From Hydrangea macrophylla (taxonomy: Eukaryota; Streptophyta; Magnoliopsida; Cornales; Hydrangeaceae), in the NCBI GenBank assembly GCA_033977485.1, contig CM066989.1, positions 97,297,887 to 97,361,886 of the forward strand: DNA of 64,000 nt, given 5' to 3'. Below the pieces are notes generated by a model. The model did not search any database and had not been told where the DNA came from. It saw nothing but the letters and a program-made list of their open reading frames with translations. The translations under genes were made by a program, and so were the position numbers. Below are positions 36,976 to 50,100 of this stretch, piece after piece. The number at the start of each line of letters is the position of its first letter. Within the stretch, counting starts at the first letter, position 1.

Positions 36976-39900
36976 AGGTCATGGTTTGGTTGAGTCAAGT
37001 TTGTTGAGGGAAAAGAGTCAGAAAGATGAGATATTACATTGTTCATGCACGGTCGCATATTTATTGTTTTCTTTATTCCCCCGTGACTTATGTTGAAATT
37101 GGAACCCTGAATCTATTGCTTTTCAAGTTAAATTGCACCGTTGTTTATTTGCTTATATATACATTGCGAGCACTTGTTTATTTTGCTCACCAGCTTGCAT
37201 ACGCTGACGGCGTTGATGCGTCCTGGACTGTATGTCCAGATTTTCAGGGTCAGGAGCAGCCAGGGTATTTCAACTATGCTAGTTAGAAGCAGGAGACTTT
37301 CCAGGAGGCTGTTTTATATTTCTTATGTCTCTTGCTTTGAAGTTGTAATAGACTTTATGTTGGATTTGAATAAGGGCGTTTGTGCCTAAGACCTGGACTT
37401 ATGTAATAGTTTAGTAAGTTTTAATTTTGGAGCTTATGTTTTATTAGTAACCTTTCTTTAGAAATGATGTTTAAGTTATTTGTTGCAGGGACAATTGGTC
37501 ATACTCACTTGTCACGACCTACGAGTCCATAAAGGAAATTAAATGCTTTCCTGTATTATGCTACGTCGGGGCGTGACAATCTCCTTCCTAGCTGGCAGAC
37601 CCATGCCCTTCGTTATCATACCCTTCTTGAAAGTCTTCCTCAGTATGATCTTCCTGGTAGTTCCCCTTTTGAGGATAGTGATATGCATCTTCATAGTCAC
37701 CTTGATAATTCTCCTTATCACAACCTAAACGTAATATGTCCAGGGTACAGGGAAGAGCTGTTAGCTTTTGAAGCTAAGTGAGTTCGTCATAACCGATCAC
37801 TCCTAATACAATTAATGATATACAAGTACAACGAAATATCTTGAAAGTAAGCATTAGATGAGCATATGACATGGTAGCATGATGACACAATGCGATATCG
37901 ATATATTCGATTTTACTCAAACATTAATGCTGACTCATGTGACTTGTTACATTACCAGTGTAATACCGTTGGCTTAGAGTAGAATTATTACGTTGCTATC
38001 GTCGCCTAGCAGGACTCTATAGCAGTTTTGGTTTTTAAAAGAGTGTAATCATTGGACTCTTAGGTCCTCGTGAGGTAGCATTTAAAAGGTAACTATTGTA
38101 TTCAAGTTCAGATGGATACTTTACTATCGTCGCCTAGCATGGCCATATAGCGTATCAACCATCAATTCATGTTCCACTTCAATGATTTCAATGGAAACTT
38201 TGGCATTCGTCGCCTAACAGGGCCATATAGCATTTTATCGTGGTTCCCATAGATTGACTATACCATTCAGATCACTGCAGCCCACTCAACATGTATAACA
38301 ATATGACTGGGTTAATCTCCTTGATTAACCATGAGGATGTCAACATTGACATCATGACTCGACTATGTTTATATGAATGTTCGTATGATGGTAAAATCGT
38401 AAAGTATGATAAGCAAGAATAACAACGATTATTAACTTAGCATGGAGTATAGTTAACTAAACATGCGTTCATCATATTAGTAGAAATCTTAACATTCACA
38501 TATTTAATACTTAATAGCTACGTCCACACAGGACGCACTGGGTATTTACATAATACACATAGAATAATTCTATAATATACCAAGTGAGTTAGGACGACTC
38601 ACCTCGATGCGGGTGCGTAAGAGCAAGCGTAACTACGGTTCCTACAAAGTATATAAATTTATAGATCGTTGATTAATATGTGCACTAATATCAAGGGCAT
38701 AATGGTAATTGTACCAATGGGTTCCTAAACATCAACATGATGATTTAGACATCATTCTGGGTCCAACGCCATTGATTAGACTTAAATCGGAGTTTGTCGC
38801 ATAAAAGACTGGGTTTTCTATACCAGTGTGGGCTCTAGAGATAAGCTGTATTTTTTACCGTGTTGAAAGGTCACCAAACTTTAAGGGGATGTTCTAGGCA
38901 TTATTCTAAGAATCTTGGAACTGACCGCGTATTTTTCTGAGCTACGGTTTATTTCCTATGAATTATTGAAGTTCTAATCGTCTAATGATAGACTTAGGGA
39001 CACTCTAATTCCAAAATATATTTTAGAAAGACATTTGGCTCTTATAAATATTTTTATTAAATACTAGGCTTTAAAATAGGTTAGTAGTATTTTTCTCGTA
39101 ATTTTCGGAGTCCATTTGGTATTTAAATAATTTAATTACATCCAAACGGGTCCTTTTTATAATTAACTAATAATTATATGGAACACTAAAGCTTGGGTTT
39201 TATAAATGCTAATTTATAAAATAGGGGCATTAGGCCTTGGGAAAACTTGATAAGATTTCCCCTATTTAAAAGTGCTCATTAGGTATTTATTACCTAATTA
39301 TTTTAATCTCAAACTATCAGTTATTATTTATTTAAACTAATAAATAATAAGTATACGATATAAGAATAATCCGTAATTTCTAAATATAGGAATATTATTT
39401 TATTTAAAATACTATTTCAGAATATATAAAATTTACTTATAGTATTTTAAAACTAATATTAAGGGATTTAAAACTATTTAAAGCCATATACAACCATTAT
39501 CAAAATAGCCCAACATTTATTGTTTATTTTTAAAATAGTAGATAATCATAATTATTTACCTAAAATAATAATTTCAGAATACATAAATATTAAATTATAA
39601 CATTCTGGATTTTATAATCACATTAAAACTAATTTTACATAATTAAAACAATTAATAAACATTAAACATTTATTAATTTAAACAAAATAATAATAACAAT
39701 AATAATAATATTCCCAGACCCACGGGTCAACCCGAATCCATACCCAACACAACAGATCATCCACATACACACTGAGACCGATCTAACTTAAAAGATCCGA
39801 CCTGGTACCCATTTCATTGATATAACCCGAACTCACACCAGCTTATACAAACAAACTAACCCATACCCAAACCCATGACCCGATCCAACTTAAATTAAAA

Positions 39901-40380
39901 CAGGTAAAAATTATAACCCATTCACTTATCTTCTCTGGTGAGACAAGCCGCCGCCGGCGACGCCCGATTTGGCCGGAAAACTTCCAACGGCCATATCTCA
40001 CTCGCCTCTCCATGTAAATCACTCTTTCCAACGCCAAAATACTCGGTTTGGGGCCCTCTATCACATACTAGGAGCTGGGATAGTGGTTCATTCATTTTGG
40101 TTTCCAACGAACCCATTATTCTTTTAAGTTTCTAAGAGCATAACTTCATGCATGGCCGACCAAACGTGTCCTAATTTAAAAACTGCTCCTATGGGATCTA
40201 TTTAGAACCATAAGGGTCTGATTGGTACAAAAAAAATGGGTTTTGGTCGTACTTTCAAGATCAAGCTCCAGCGAGTGAGCTCTAATGGTCGTTTGGTGCA
40301 ATCCAGAGCTTAAGGCTCTGTTTGGGCGTGCATGTGAGGGTGTGAGTGTGTGTGGGATGTAAAATAAGTGCATGGTAAAT

Positions 40381-40400
40381 AGAGGGGGGGGGGGGGGGGT
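40381..40400 (+). repeat. Poly-G run
   Basis: About 17-18 consecutive G after AGA, inside LTR B. Confidence 0.9.
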
Positions 40401-41430
40401 CTTACCTAAGTCTCGGGTTCCCTCTCTAGCTCCGGCGAGCTTTCTCTCTCTTCCCTTCATTGTGCTTCCTTCTTCTCCTCTAATCAGTGAGTGTGTGAGG
40501 GTGAGGGTGTGTGTGTGATGGTGAGAGACAGAGAAAAACGTGAGGGTGTGTGGAGTGAGGGCAGAGAGATGGTGAGGGGTTTGTTCTCTAGGTCATACCC
40601 CCTCCCGACTCTCAAGGGTCCATATATACACAGTTACATATACATACACACATGTACATGCAGATTATGTATCTGCTCTAAATCTTGCTGAGAGATTTCT
40701 TGAGATGACAGTGCTTGGAGAAAAAGAGCGGGCGTGGGAGTGTTGCTTGAGTCTGCCCACTTCTCTTTTTACTCTCAATGGTCCAATACATACACAAATC
40801 TACCCATGCACGCAACACTCCACGCAGGTGTAACTGCTGCTTTGTAAAATCTGTGGGCTAGATGGATTTTAGATGGTTTTCTTGAGAGGTGTTTGGGTAA
40901 TGGGTTTAAGTTAATTGGGTCGTACAATGGGTATATATCTAGGGCAAGATCCTCATTGTACTAATGTGCAAGACAGTCCAGATAAATACAAATCTTACGG
41001 GTCCACGTGATATGTCAGTCCGAGTCGTAATTTATAGTCTAAGTTAGTGATAAAAATAACTACATATTACACATATAGACATCAGAAATAACGAACTAAC
41101 AATACGGGGCTCATTTAATTAATAACAGAAATTTACAGGTGTTACAGTTAGATATCACTTAATATGCATTAATTTATGGAATTAGTATATAGAATAGTTA
41201 AGGGGAGGCTTGGTCTCACCCGTGAAAAGTCCCCAGTGAGGAGGGACAGTAAATGAAGTGGGACCCAATCAAGGGTCGAATAAAAATATTTGCATTTTAC
41301 GTGATTAAATGGATTTATATGATTACATGCGTATTTGTTTAAAATGCTTCCATATTATATGTTGACTAGCTTGTAACCCGTGCGATGCACAGGAGAACAT
41401 TATCCAAATTCAATGCGTTAAAAAGTTATA

Positions 41431-42205
41431 AGAGTATTTGACTATGGAGTTAGTTGAAACAGATGCGTTCTTGAATTGAAATTGTGCAAAAAGTTTATGC
41501 TTACATCATTCAAATTTGCAGCCCATGTGGAAACTGCAATAAACGTTTAGAATATGGAAAAACCCTTGTAGTAGAAAAGAGTTACAAAATAATTTAATCT
41601 ACTGCTACTATATGTTCAACCTTCATCGAAATAATTCACTGAAAAAAGTATTTTATACAAAGTGAATGTCTTATATAGTGAATCACAATTCTTACCAATA
41701 GAGAGGTCAAACTTGTAATGGTTATCCTCTACACCAAATCCAGAGAATCGGATCTAACATACAAGAGTTAAAAAAAATTATTTTGTATGGAGAAGAGGTA
41801 GAGAGAGAAAAAACGATAAGAGTATTTGACTATGGAGTTTGATGAAACGGATGCATTCTTGAATTGAAATTGTGCAAAAAGTTTATGCTTACATCATTCA
41901 AATTTGCAGCCCATGTGAAAACTGTAGTAAACGTTTAGAATGTGGAAAAAACCATTGCAAAAGGAAAAAGTTACAAAATAATTTAATCTACTTCTACTAT
42001 ATATTCAATCTTCAGCGAAATAATTCACTGAAAAAGTATTTTATACAAAGTGAATGTCTTATATATAGTGAATCACAATTCTTACCAATAGAGAGGTCAA
42101 ACTTGTAATGGTTATCCTCTACATCAAAATCCAGAGAGTCGGATCTAACATACAAGAGTTTAAAAAAAAAAATTTATTTTGCATGGAGAAGAGGTAGAGA
42201 GAGCA
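41431..42205 (+). repeat. 388-bp tandem duplication
   Basis: 41431-41818 and 41819-42205 are near-identical direct copies (AGAGTATTTGACTATGGAGT through GGAGAAGAGGTAGAGAGAG). They lie in a repeat that begins around 41362 with CTTGTAACCCGTGCGATGCA and may end near 42590. Confidence 0.9.
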
Positions 42206-42811
42206 GCCAGAGGGCAAGGTTTTGTAGATTATGGATGATTTAGTTGGCTCTTCTTAAAAGTCCTCTAAATCATTATTACTCCAATTACGATTAATTGCGT
42301 TTTGTAAAAATGTACAAAGAGAGAGGGAGAAGGAGAGCATAAATTATGCTATTACAATAAACGCAAATAGAGGGAGGAGATGAAGAGTGAAAATTATAAA
42401 TATTTAAAGCCAAATAATGAATGCATATAATTTAAATAAATGTAATACTCCAATGTATTTATTTGTGCAAGGTTATTGGCACAAATGGTGGGGTTTGCAC
42501 ATAGTCACTTTACTTTTAGCTTCAAATGGATGAAATGCTCATAGTTTGACACGTGGCATAAGTCTTCCATATTATATAATAAGAATAGATATATGTGTTA
42601 GCAATTGGTTTTATGTTGGATACCCAAGTAATGGTATAATTGAAAAGATTCATAATTAGTAGGTACGATAGCAATTTCACAAAATATGTGGGACCCATAC
42701 GAGACTTAGACAAACACTCATTAGATAATTGGGTAGTTAATGTAATGTTTGTGGATTTCATAATAGGAACTTAAGAAAAATCGGGGGTGTAAACAAAAAT
42801 AGGGGAAAACT

Positions 42812-45495
42812 TGTAACACATCACATGCATGTGATGTGTGTGTCACTAGGAGAGATTAGACTCTCATTTTTACAGAAAATTAAACCAAACAAGAGAGAAA
42901 GCTTGGGAGAGAAGACGGAGACGAGACGCCGACGTCGTTTTTCTGCCGTTCCATCGCCGCTATTCATCCAATTCGCGAACCGAAGCCATTTTCGGACTCG
43001 TGGAGGTGAGACGATCGTTTCTATACCTTTAATTTACGTTTTAATCGTCGGATTTTGGTAGCTCATACAAATCGGTGAGACGCCGTCTACCGAGTTCATG
43101 TAGGAATCTCTTTGAAGTAGGAATTGAGCTTGAATTTGGTGGAATTTAGCATTATTGGGCTGATTTTGGGTAGAACTTGTAGGAGGTGAGTTATCTAACT
43201 TAAAGCTTTGATGTGGTGCATATATTATGTTTCAATTGGTAGTTAAGAATTGTTAGTTCATGAAGTTATGATAGAATTCATGCTAGATGCTAGAAATTAT
43301 ATTGATTTGGTATAAATTTTCTATGTTTATGTGGCTGTGTGCTTATATGTTAAGTGGTCAATGAATTATTGGGAGTAATGGTTCATTTTTGGGAGTAATA
43401 AGGAAGAGGAAGAGGAAGAATCCGATAAATACGGAAGTCTAAGGAATAGAAATGACGGCGCGGCCAAGGAGTTGGTCTTCCGGTCTGAATGAACCATTAA
43501 CCCATGAATTCTGCGATTACGTGTGCTTACTTGCCTATATTGTTGCATTATACATGTTCACGACATTCAAGCATATTAGTTAATTCACTAAGCGTAATGG
43601 TTAAGAAAATTGTTTTCCTTTTCTGTTGTGGTAAATAACAACCATCGCAGGTTCGGAGCAATACATGGAGAAGAAATGATGGGAGAGATGGGAGAGATGA
43701 GATAGATGGGGGAGATTTGACACGTATGCACAAGAACTCTCTTAAACCTTGTAAAATGTGGTTTTGGTAATGGTGGATTGGTACCTTAATGTAATTATAA
43801 GTCTTGAGTCTTGGACTTGTCATTTGGGTGGTTTCAAAGTTAACTTGGGACAACTTACGTAAATTGCTATGTAATAGTTGGTGAGTTGGAGTTTTACTTG
43901 TGAATTTCATGTATTTTCCTTAGCTATTACCTATGTACACATCTATATGTTCCGACAAGTTCGGATGTAAGTGTTGCAAGTTTTGGACAAGTTCCGCTTG
44001 GTTTGCAAATGCTAAATGTGGTTTGAGACACTTACGGGAAAGTTTCAAGTGAATGCTTGCTTGGTTTGAGTGGAAACTTGAGTTCAAGTGTTTAACTTGA
44101 TTTAAAAGAATTTGAGCTCATGATTTAGATGCTTGGTTAATGCTTAAACATGTTTATGAATGTGTTTGAAATGTTTTCTTGAAGTCCCAAGATGTTTGGT
44201 TTGGTTTGGGTATGAGTTGGATAGGTTTTGACAGTGTTTTTAGCAGCAAAAACATGTTCTGCAGAACCCGGATCAATCCGGGTTAATAAAGGGATCGATC
44301 CGTCCTTTTAAAGGGACATTTTGCAGAAGAATCAGTGAAATGGATCGATCCGGGTTTATGAAGGGATCGATCCGCTTGTATTTTCCACAGCACGTTCACT
44401 TTTATGGAAACATGCATAACTCTTTCTAGAAAATTTGGATTCGCGCGCCGTTTTTTGCGTTGGAACCGGGACTCAAAGATCTATATTTTTTTTATAAAAT
44501 TTTGGTATACTTTATGAATGGCCATTTTGCCCTTGGAGCTATTTTATCTCAGCAAACTCTTTATGAAGCTTCAAATCATGTTTTCCTTAATAACTACCAT
44601 GGTTTCTTTCTTGTAGTGTATTTGGGTACGTATAGTTTTGTTACATGTATCCTAATCTACCGGTGGCGGGTTGGGGTGTGACAAGTTAATATGAGTATCG
44701 ATATTAAAGCATGAATTGTTATACATGCATTTATTAGAATTGTATGCTCAGCATATAGCTGAGCAGTGGAGATTTACTCTATTGCAGGTGTGAAGAAGAA
44801 AGGAAAGAAGAAACACGAGGAGTGAGGCTGTGGGAGCATCCGAGCCTAAGCTCTTATGTATATAGTTTGTAGTTCATCCCTTTTGTAGTAACTGAATAGT
44901 AAGGAGAAACTATGATTTTGTAAATTCGAAACACTCGTAGTATTCAAATTGTTGTAATAAGATGTAATATGAGTTTCAAGAAGTTAGAATCATGTTTTGA
45001 CTTGAAAACCTCGAACTAATTCGAGGTATTCTAATTCATAGTAAAACTCTTTTGGTTATGTTTGAATGTATCCGAACTCGTAAATTCATGTGTTGAATAT
45101 TTAACTTATCAAATTCGTGTTTTGGGAAAGATTTACAATGTCTTTCATGGGCTGTATAGAAGCATTGGTTTAATTTGGTTGAACGGTACTTAAGCAAAAT
45201 CCATCAATCTAGGAGGGATTCTGCTTAGGCACCATTCGACTGGTTGAAGCACCAGCTGCATGGTTACTCTTAGCTACCCTTTTCAGAATTTTTTTTTAAG
45301 GTTCTAATTGGTTCTTCGGATGCCTTTGGGATCCCTATTAACTAATATATTCTTATTTTAAAATATAATTAACTTTTCAAATTTATGCGAATTTTACGGA
45401 CCCGTAGCTCAACGTTTTTCAAATGAACTTTGTTTAAATGAGTTTATTTGTGTTCTACTTACGTTTTTTCGCCCATAGCGGAATGGATCGTGACA
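42812..45495 (+). mobile_element. LTR-like block C
   Basis: Has TG at 42812 (TGTAACACATCAC), a leader with AGAGAGAAAGCTTGGGAGAG and donor-like GAGGTGAGAC near 43005, GGGTTGGGGTGTGACA near 44675-44690, acceptor-like TTGCAG/GTGTGAAG near 44790, and ends GGATCGTGACA at 45495. Layout resembles LTR A and B. No matching target duplication was found (AAACT versus TATTT), so ends are uncertain. Confidence 0.4.
44265..44375 (+). repeat. GGATCGATCC palindrome cluster
   Basis: Four short palindromes (CCGGATCAATCCGG, GGGATCGATCCG, TGGATCGATCCGGG, GGGATCGATCCGC) in two near-duplicate pairs. Confidence 0.85.
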
Positions 45496-45863
45496 TATTT
45501 CGATGTCAAAATGTTGTACTTTATTCTTAGAATAAAAATAAAGTGGCTTTCAAAGTTATAATACTTGAATCTGACTAGCATATTTTGGGACCAAAAAATC
45601 TCTAGAATGTATCATGGAATTTTCGGCGTGCATATATAATATTGATGTAATAAAGGCTAATCTAATCAAAAAATAATAATTATAATAAAGGCTAATGTCA
45701 AATATTTAGGAATCGAACCTTGGTATATTTAATTTGAAGTTTTAGAATCTTAGGATTGATGGAATAATTAGGAAATACTAATAATGATGCATGAAATAAG
45801 TCAACATTCTGACAATATTTTTAGTATCAAAACCAAGTTATAGTTACATCAAAATAAATCTTG

Positions 45864-46249
45864 AGTAAAGATTGGGACACACCCAAAGATATAATTTTTG
45901 GGGTAATACTTGGGACATACCCAAAGACATAACTTTTGGAACACAACTCAATAGATGTGTTTATTTCTCTCCTGTGTCAATGTGGGGTCCAGTGACATCA
46001 CATGAGATATATATAGAAACATCTTTTAGGTTGTGTCCCAAAAATTGTGTCTTTGGGTGTGTCCAAATCTTTACTCCAATTTTTGGGATACAACACAAAA
46101 GATGTGTTTATATCTCTCCTATGATGTCACTGGATCCATATCTCTCATGTGATGTCACTAGACCCCACAGTGACACAGGAGAGTGATAGACACATCTCTT
46201 AGGTTGTATCCTAAAAATTGTATCTTTGGATGTGTTCCAAGTATTACCC
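45864..46249. mobile_element. Compound, interleaved MITE
   Basis: Outer pair GGGTAATACTTGG (45901) and CCAAGTATTACCC (to 46249) interlocks with a second pair GAGTAAAGATTGG (45864) and CCAAATCTTTACTC (to about 46074). Both share the body CCCAAAGA..AT.TTTTGG and GATGTCACTGG phrases. Confidence 0.75.
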
Positions 46250-46735
46250 ATAAATTTTACACCGTTTTCCTTAGGCTTCACGTTTCACTTGAATTTTACA
46301 CCGTTTTCCTTACACCGTTTTCCTTAGGCTTCACAATTCAGTCACTTTATTTATTTATTTGGTATAAAATTTATAAGTTAGTTTACTATTTTTTTTTTGA
46401 ATTAAAAATATCAATTTTATGTGTAAAATTAGAAGTTATCAAGTTTTATACAACATTAGTAGCAACTCTTTATAACCACTACACCACATAGCCTAATTAG
46501 TAACAGACAACTTGTATGATTTGTAACGGAAATTAGTAATGGATATATCCGTTACAAATCTAAAAAAAGTGTAACTAATTTTCATTTGTATGTTTTATTT
46601 ATTTTGTAATGGTTAGAAAATAATTATAACGGGTATATCCCTTACAATTTCGAACTTGAATTAAAATTAATATAATAAAATTTTAAGATATCTTAAAAGA
46701 TAAGACCCATCGCGCGTCTATTTTTATCATTTGGG
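46250..46735. other. Intergenic with short repeats
   Basis: Includes TTTTACACCGTTTTCCTTA repeated three times (46255-46330) and a GTAACGG/CCGTTAC-rich fold-back at about 46500-46655. No gene. Confidence 0.5.
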
Positions 46736-46812
<77 letters not shown>

Positions 46813-46815
46813 GGG
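46736..46815 (+). repeat. Compound (GT)n(GA)n microsatellite
   Basis: GT units to about 46788, then GA units. A (CT)n run follows at 46926-46966. Confidence 0.95.
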
Positions 46816-47178
46816 GAGACAGAGAGAGAGAGAAGAGAAGAGGCGTCCCCCACCTTCGCTGTCCACCGCTTCTGGAGAAGAGGCACTGGTCCACCACTGA
46901 CGATCACTATAAGTATTATGTGAATATCTCTCTCTCTCTCTCTCTCTCCCTCTCTCTCTCTCTCTGTGTGTTCCTTCTCAAGTTACTTTTGATTCTCAAT
47001 GTCCAGATCTCCACCACCAACCTGAGAGGGAAGGGGAAGAGAAGGGACCGACCGATCCTAGGGTTTTTGGTCCTTGCGCCTTGCCGGCATTGCTACCCGC
47101 CTTACCTTGCCGGCACCGCCGTATACAATCTCTCTCTCTATCTGTCTTTCACTGTACTCTCACAGTACACTAGCTCGT

Positions 47179-50100
47179 TGTAGACACCCCATTTTGTCGG
47201 CAATCAGATTTAGGAGACCCATAGCTTGGTGGTTCACAATGATAAAAAAAAGACTCAAAAGGACTCCTGGAAGTTAGTTTTATTTCTCAAAATGCTCAGA
47301 ATGACCAAAATGCCCCTGAAAGCCCAAAAACTCGTAGATTTGGTCCAAAAGTTCTGAAAACATGCTATGTCGTAAGAAAAGTAAAAAAAAAAATGAGTTT
47401 TTAAGTAAAATCAGATGAAATCGTCAGCTCCCAGAGACCCCCGGAAGACCCGGAAGTTCCCGGAAAGTCCCCGTTGACCGGTTTGACCAAGTTTGACTGA
47501 AATCGTCCAAATTCGCCGGGATCATCCTAGATCATGTGAAAAGTATTAGAATAAGTATTAAAAGAACATCGCACGAAAACGTCAGCTCCTGGGAGCTCCT
47601 AGAGGTTCCCAGAACTTCCCGGGAATCCCAGTTTGCCCAGTTTGACCAAAATTTGACTTTGAAACCGGAGCACCGTAATAATTTTCAAACATTTTTCATG
47701 GATACTAGAGGTCAATAGCTTTTCGACGGTATATCGCACATAATTTTTGGAGTTCGTATGCATTTTCTGTGAATTTCGGACGAAATAAGGCATTTTCGCG
47801 AATACTGGAACCTTTGGGGGCCTAAACATAATTTTTTGGGCATCTGAGTAGCAGTGCCGCGGCAGCACCTGGCCACTGCCGCGGCGGCACATGGCCAGTG
47901 CCGCGGCGGCACTCTCCTCCAGAACAGTCCATTTTTGCAATTTCTTTTGGGGGTCCATTTTGATTAATTAGAAATCAAAACGACGTAGCTCTATGTTTTC
48001 AGTTGTTTAGGACCAATGGGAGTACTTCTAAAACCCCAAAACCACCCCAAATTAGCCTATATAAATCCCCCATCGCTCTTCATTTTGGGGGGGCCAAGTG
48101 CAAAGTCCATAGAAGTTGTAGAGAGAAAGAGAGATAGAGATAGATTTAGAAGTGAGAAAGGAGCTTCCTCCTACTATTTTTCTATAGAAAGTGAGTTTCA
48201 ATCTTATTTTCCTCCACCATTCTTCTATATATTTCATCATCAATACACCCAACCACCATTTCTCAAAGTATTTTTGAGTTAAGAAGCTACTTCCATGTCC
48301 AAATGTCAACATCTATGAGTGAAACACCAAGCTACAAGTCCAATATCACATTGATTATCATCTATTGATTGTTATTTACTTGCTTGTTCATATTATGTTC
48401 ATCTCTTCCTAACCTCATTTCTTTTTTGACATTGTTATTTACTTACTAGTTCATCACCCTCTAAATGATGACATGAAGTTTGAGGTGAGTGAATCCTTAT
48501 GGATAGTACCTCTTGACCTCAAAAACATGTTTGATAGATGATGATGATTATAACTTCAATACCTCCAAGGTATCCTTGAAGTTATGTTCAAAATAAAAAT
48601 GAATCTCTCCAATAATATTGGGGGTTCTTGATGATTAGTTTGATGTTGATATTCGAAGAGGTTATAATCTCTATTTGATGTTGAAAATATACTTTCAAAA
48701 CCTCTATTCCAAAACCCCTCTCAATCCCTCTCATTTTGATTTCAAGAAAGAAAACTCAAGTTTTTCCCAAAATCTTCAAAACAGTGAGTCAAAACAGTGA
48801 GTGATCTGAGTTCAAAGATTTCTCTAGAACTCAATACTCAATGTATGGATGAATGACCACTTGGAAAATCTTCCTAACTCATTAAAGAACGCCCATGATT
48901 TTTGGTTTGACTTGAAAATACTTGAAAATGGTCCATTTGGACCCAAACATTCTCTCCAGATATTCTGTTTTTGCTGTCATAGCAGCTTGGTCTACTTTCA
49001 ACTTGTTTTACAGAACACTTTTCCAAAATGGGTGGTCCTAACTTATTTTTCCTTTGAACTTCAATGTCTTAGGAAACTCTCTGTATAAAATGGGCCTCTA
49101 GATAATTTGTTTTCATTTTCTAAGATTTTCTGACATTTCAGTCGACAGTACGGACTCTGTTTCTGAGTAACCTCCATTGTTCATATGATTTCTCTCAATC
49201 TGTAATAGTTATTAAAGATTGGATTTTTGTGTTATTTTCTAGACATAATAATGAAGATCTCCTTAAAAAATCATGCATTGAAAACATTCCTAACCCCTCT
49301 TTTCAATTTCCAAAAGATCATATTACTGTTCTGTCCACTATTCACAGCAAGCACACTTTTACTTCCCCCCTTTGATTTGATGTTTACATGCACTCCAAAT
49401 TAGCTCATGTCTTAGGAAGTAGTTCATACTACATTTGTACATATCCCATGATGATTTCCTTCATTCATTCATACACATTCTAGACTTCTAAGTCATTCTA
49501 GGAATCCATGAACACAAAACACACTTCAACCTTGGCACATTCTAGATACATACATTGCATTCATGCAAGATTTGGGGTTTTTGTAATTCCTAATCTAAGA
49601 AGATTATAAGGAATGAATTTGATCACACGTTCATGCTTCCCCCTCGATCTAATCTTCCTTTCTCATCCGTCCCGGGGATTGAGAGGTCTTCTTTTCTCAA
49701 AGATTAACATGCATCATACTAGCTTGCTAAGCATATTTTGATTTCTTTATTTATTTGTTTCAAGAACAATTCATGTCCCCTTAGATTAGGAAAACTTTAT
49801 TACTTGATATGTGGTTAGACGATTTTTCCTAGGTTTATTCGTGTGATCTTTCACTTTGCATTGTGTGATACTTGGCTTAGATCTTATGAATGATATTTTA
49901 TCTTTAGATCTTCCATTTTAAGTTTCTTATGTGATGTAATATACTATCATAGTATTAATTGTCGAACCATACATAGTATAAGATGATTATTTGGATGCTA
50001 ATTGAGGCCCGTCGAAAGACGGGGCGAGTTGAGGGTGTTTTAGTCGCAACAAAGGCTCCTTCCTCTCTCGTACCAAAACCCCGAGCCAAGTTCTTTGGTT

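Larger units (their letters stand above)
35057..37578 (+). mobile_element. LTR A, probable solo LTR nested in LTR B
   Basis: Begins TGTAACACCCTGTATTTC and ends GTCGGGGCGTGACA, TG..CA. Flanks are GTCTC and ATCTC, a 5-bp duplication with one difference. The end, read backwards (TGTCACGCCCCGACGTAG), is similar to the end of LTR B near 34740 (TGTCACGCCTCGGAGTAG), so the two are related. Contains a CpG-rich repeat (36085-36225) and a minisatellite (36529-36975). Confidence 0.6.
34709..41146 (-). mobile_element. LTR B (minus strand), interrupted by LTR A
   Basis: Ends TGTAACACC (34709) and GGTGTTACA (41146) are inverse of each other and are flanked by GTTA (34705-34708, 41147-41150). Without LTR A the element is about 3.9 kb. 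On the minus strand it starts TGTAACACCTGTAAATTTCT. No pol gene. Bases 37738-37584 encode a short acidic frame ending TAG (HTEEDFQEGYDNEGHGSAS) after an acceptor-like TTACGTTTAG. A 4-bp target duplication is short, so this is a moderate call; it may be a solo LTR of a chromovirus-like family. Confidence 0.5.

Noticed and set aside
37539..37738. Acidic frame before TGTCACGCC taken as the end of a pol gene with polypurine tract
   Set aside because: No integrase, RNase H or chromodomain upstream on the minus strand; the TGTCACG is the end of LTR A in reverse. Kept only as part of LTR B.
42812..45495. Definite solo LTR call for block C
   Set aside because: TG..CA ends fit but the five flanking bases differ (AAACT, TATTT), so it is listed only as LTR-like.
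46736..47183. 150-codon frame through GT/GA repeats and the following GC-richer sequence
   Set aside because: Starts in a microsatellite and runs into the solo LTR; no domain. A disrupted gene leader split by the LTR remains possible but unproven.
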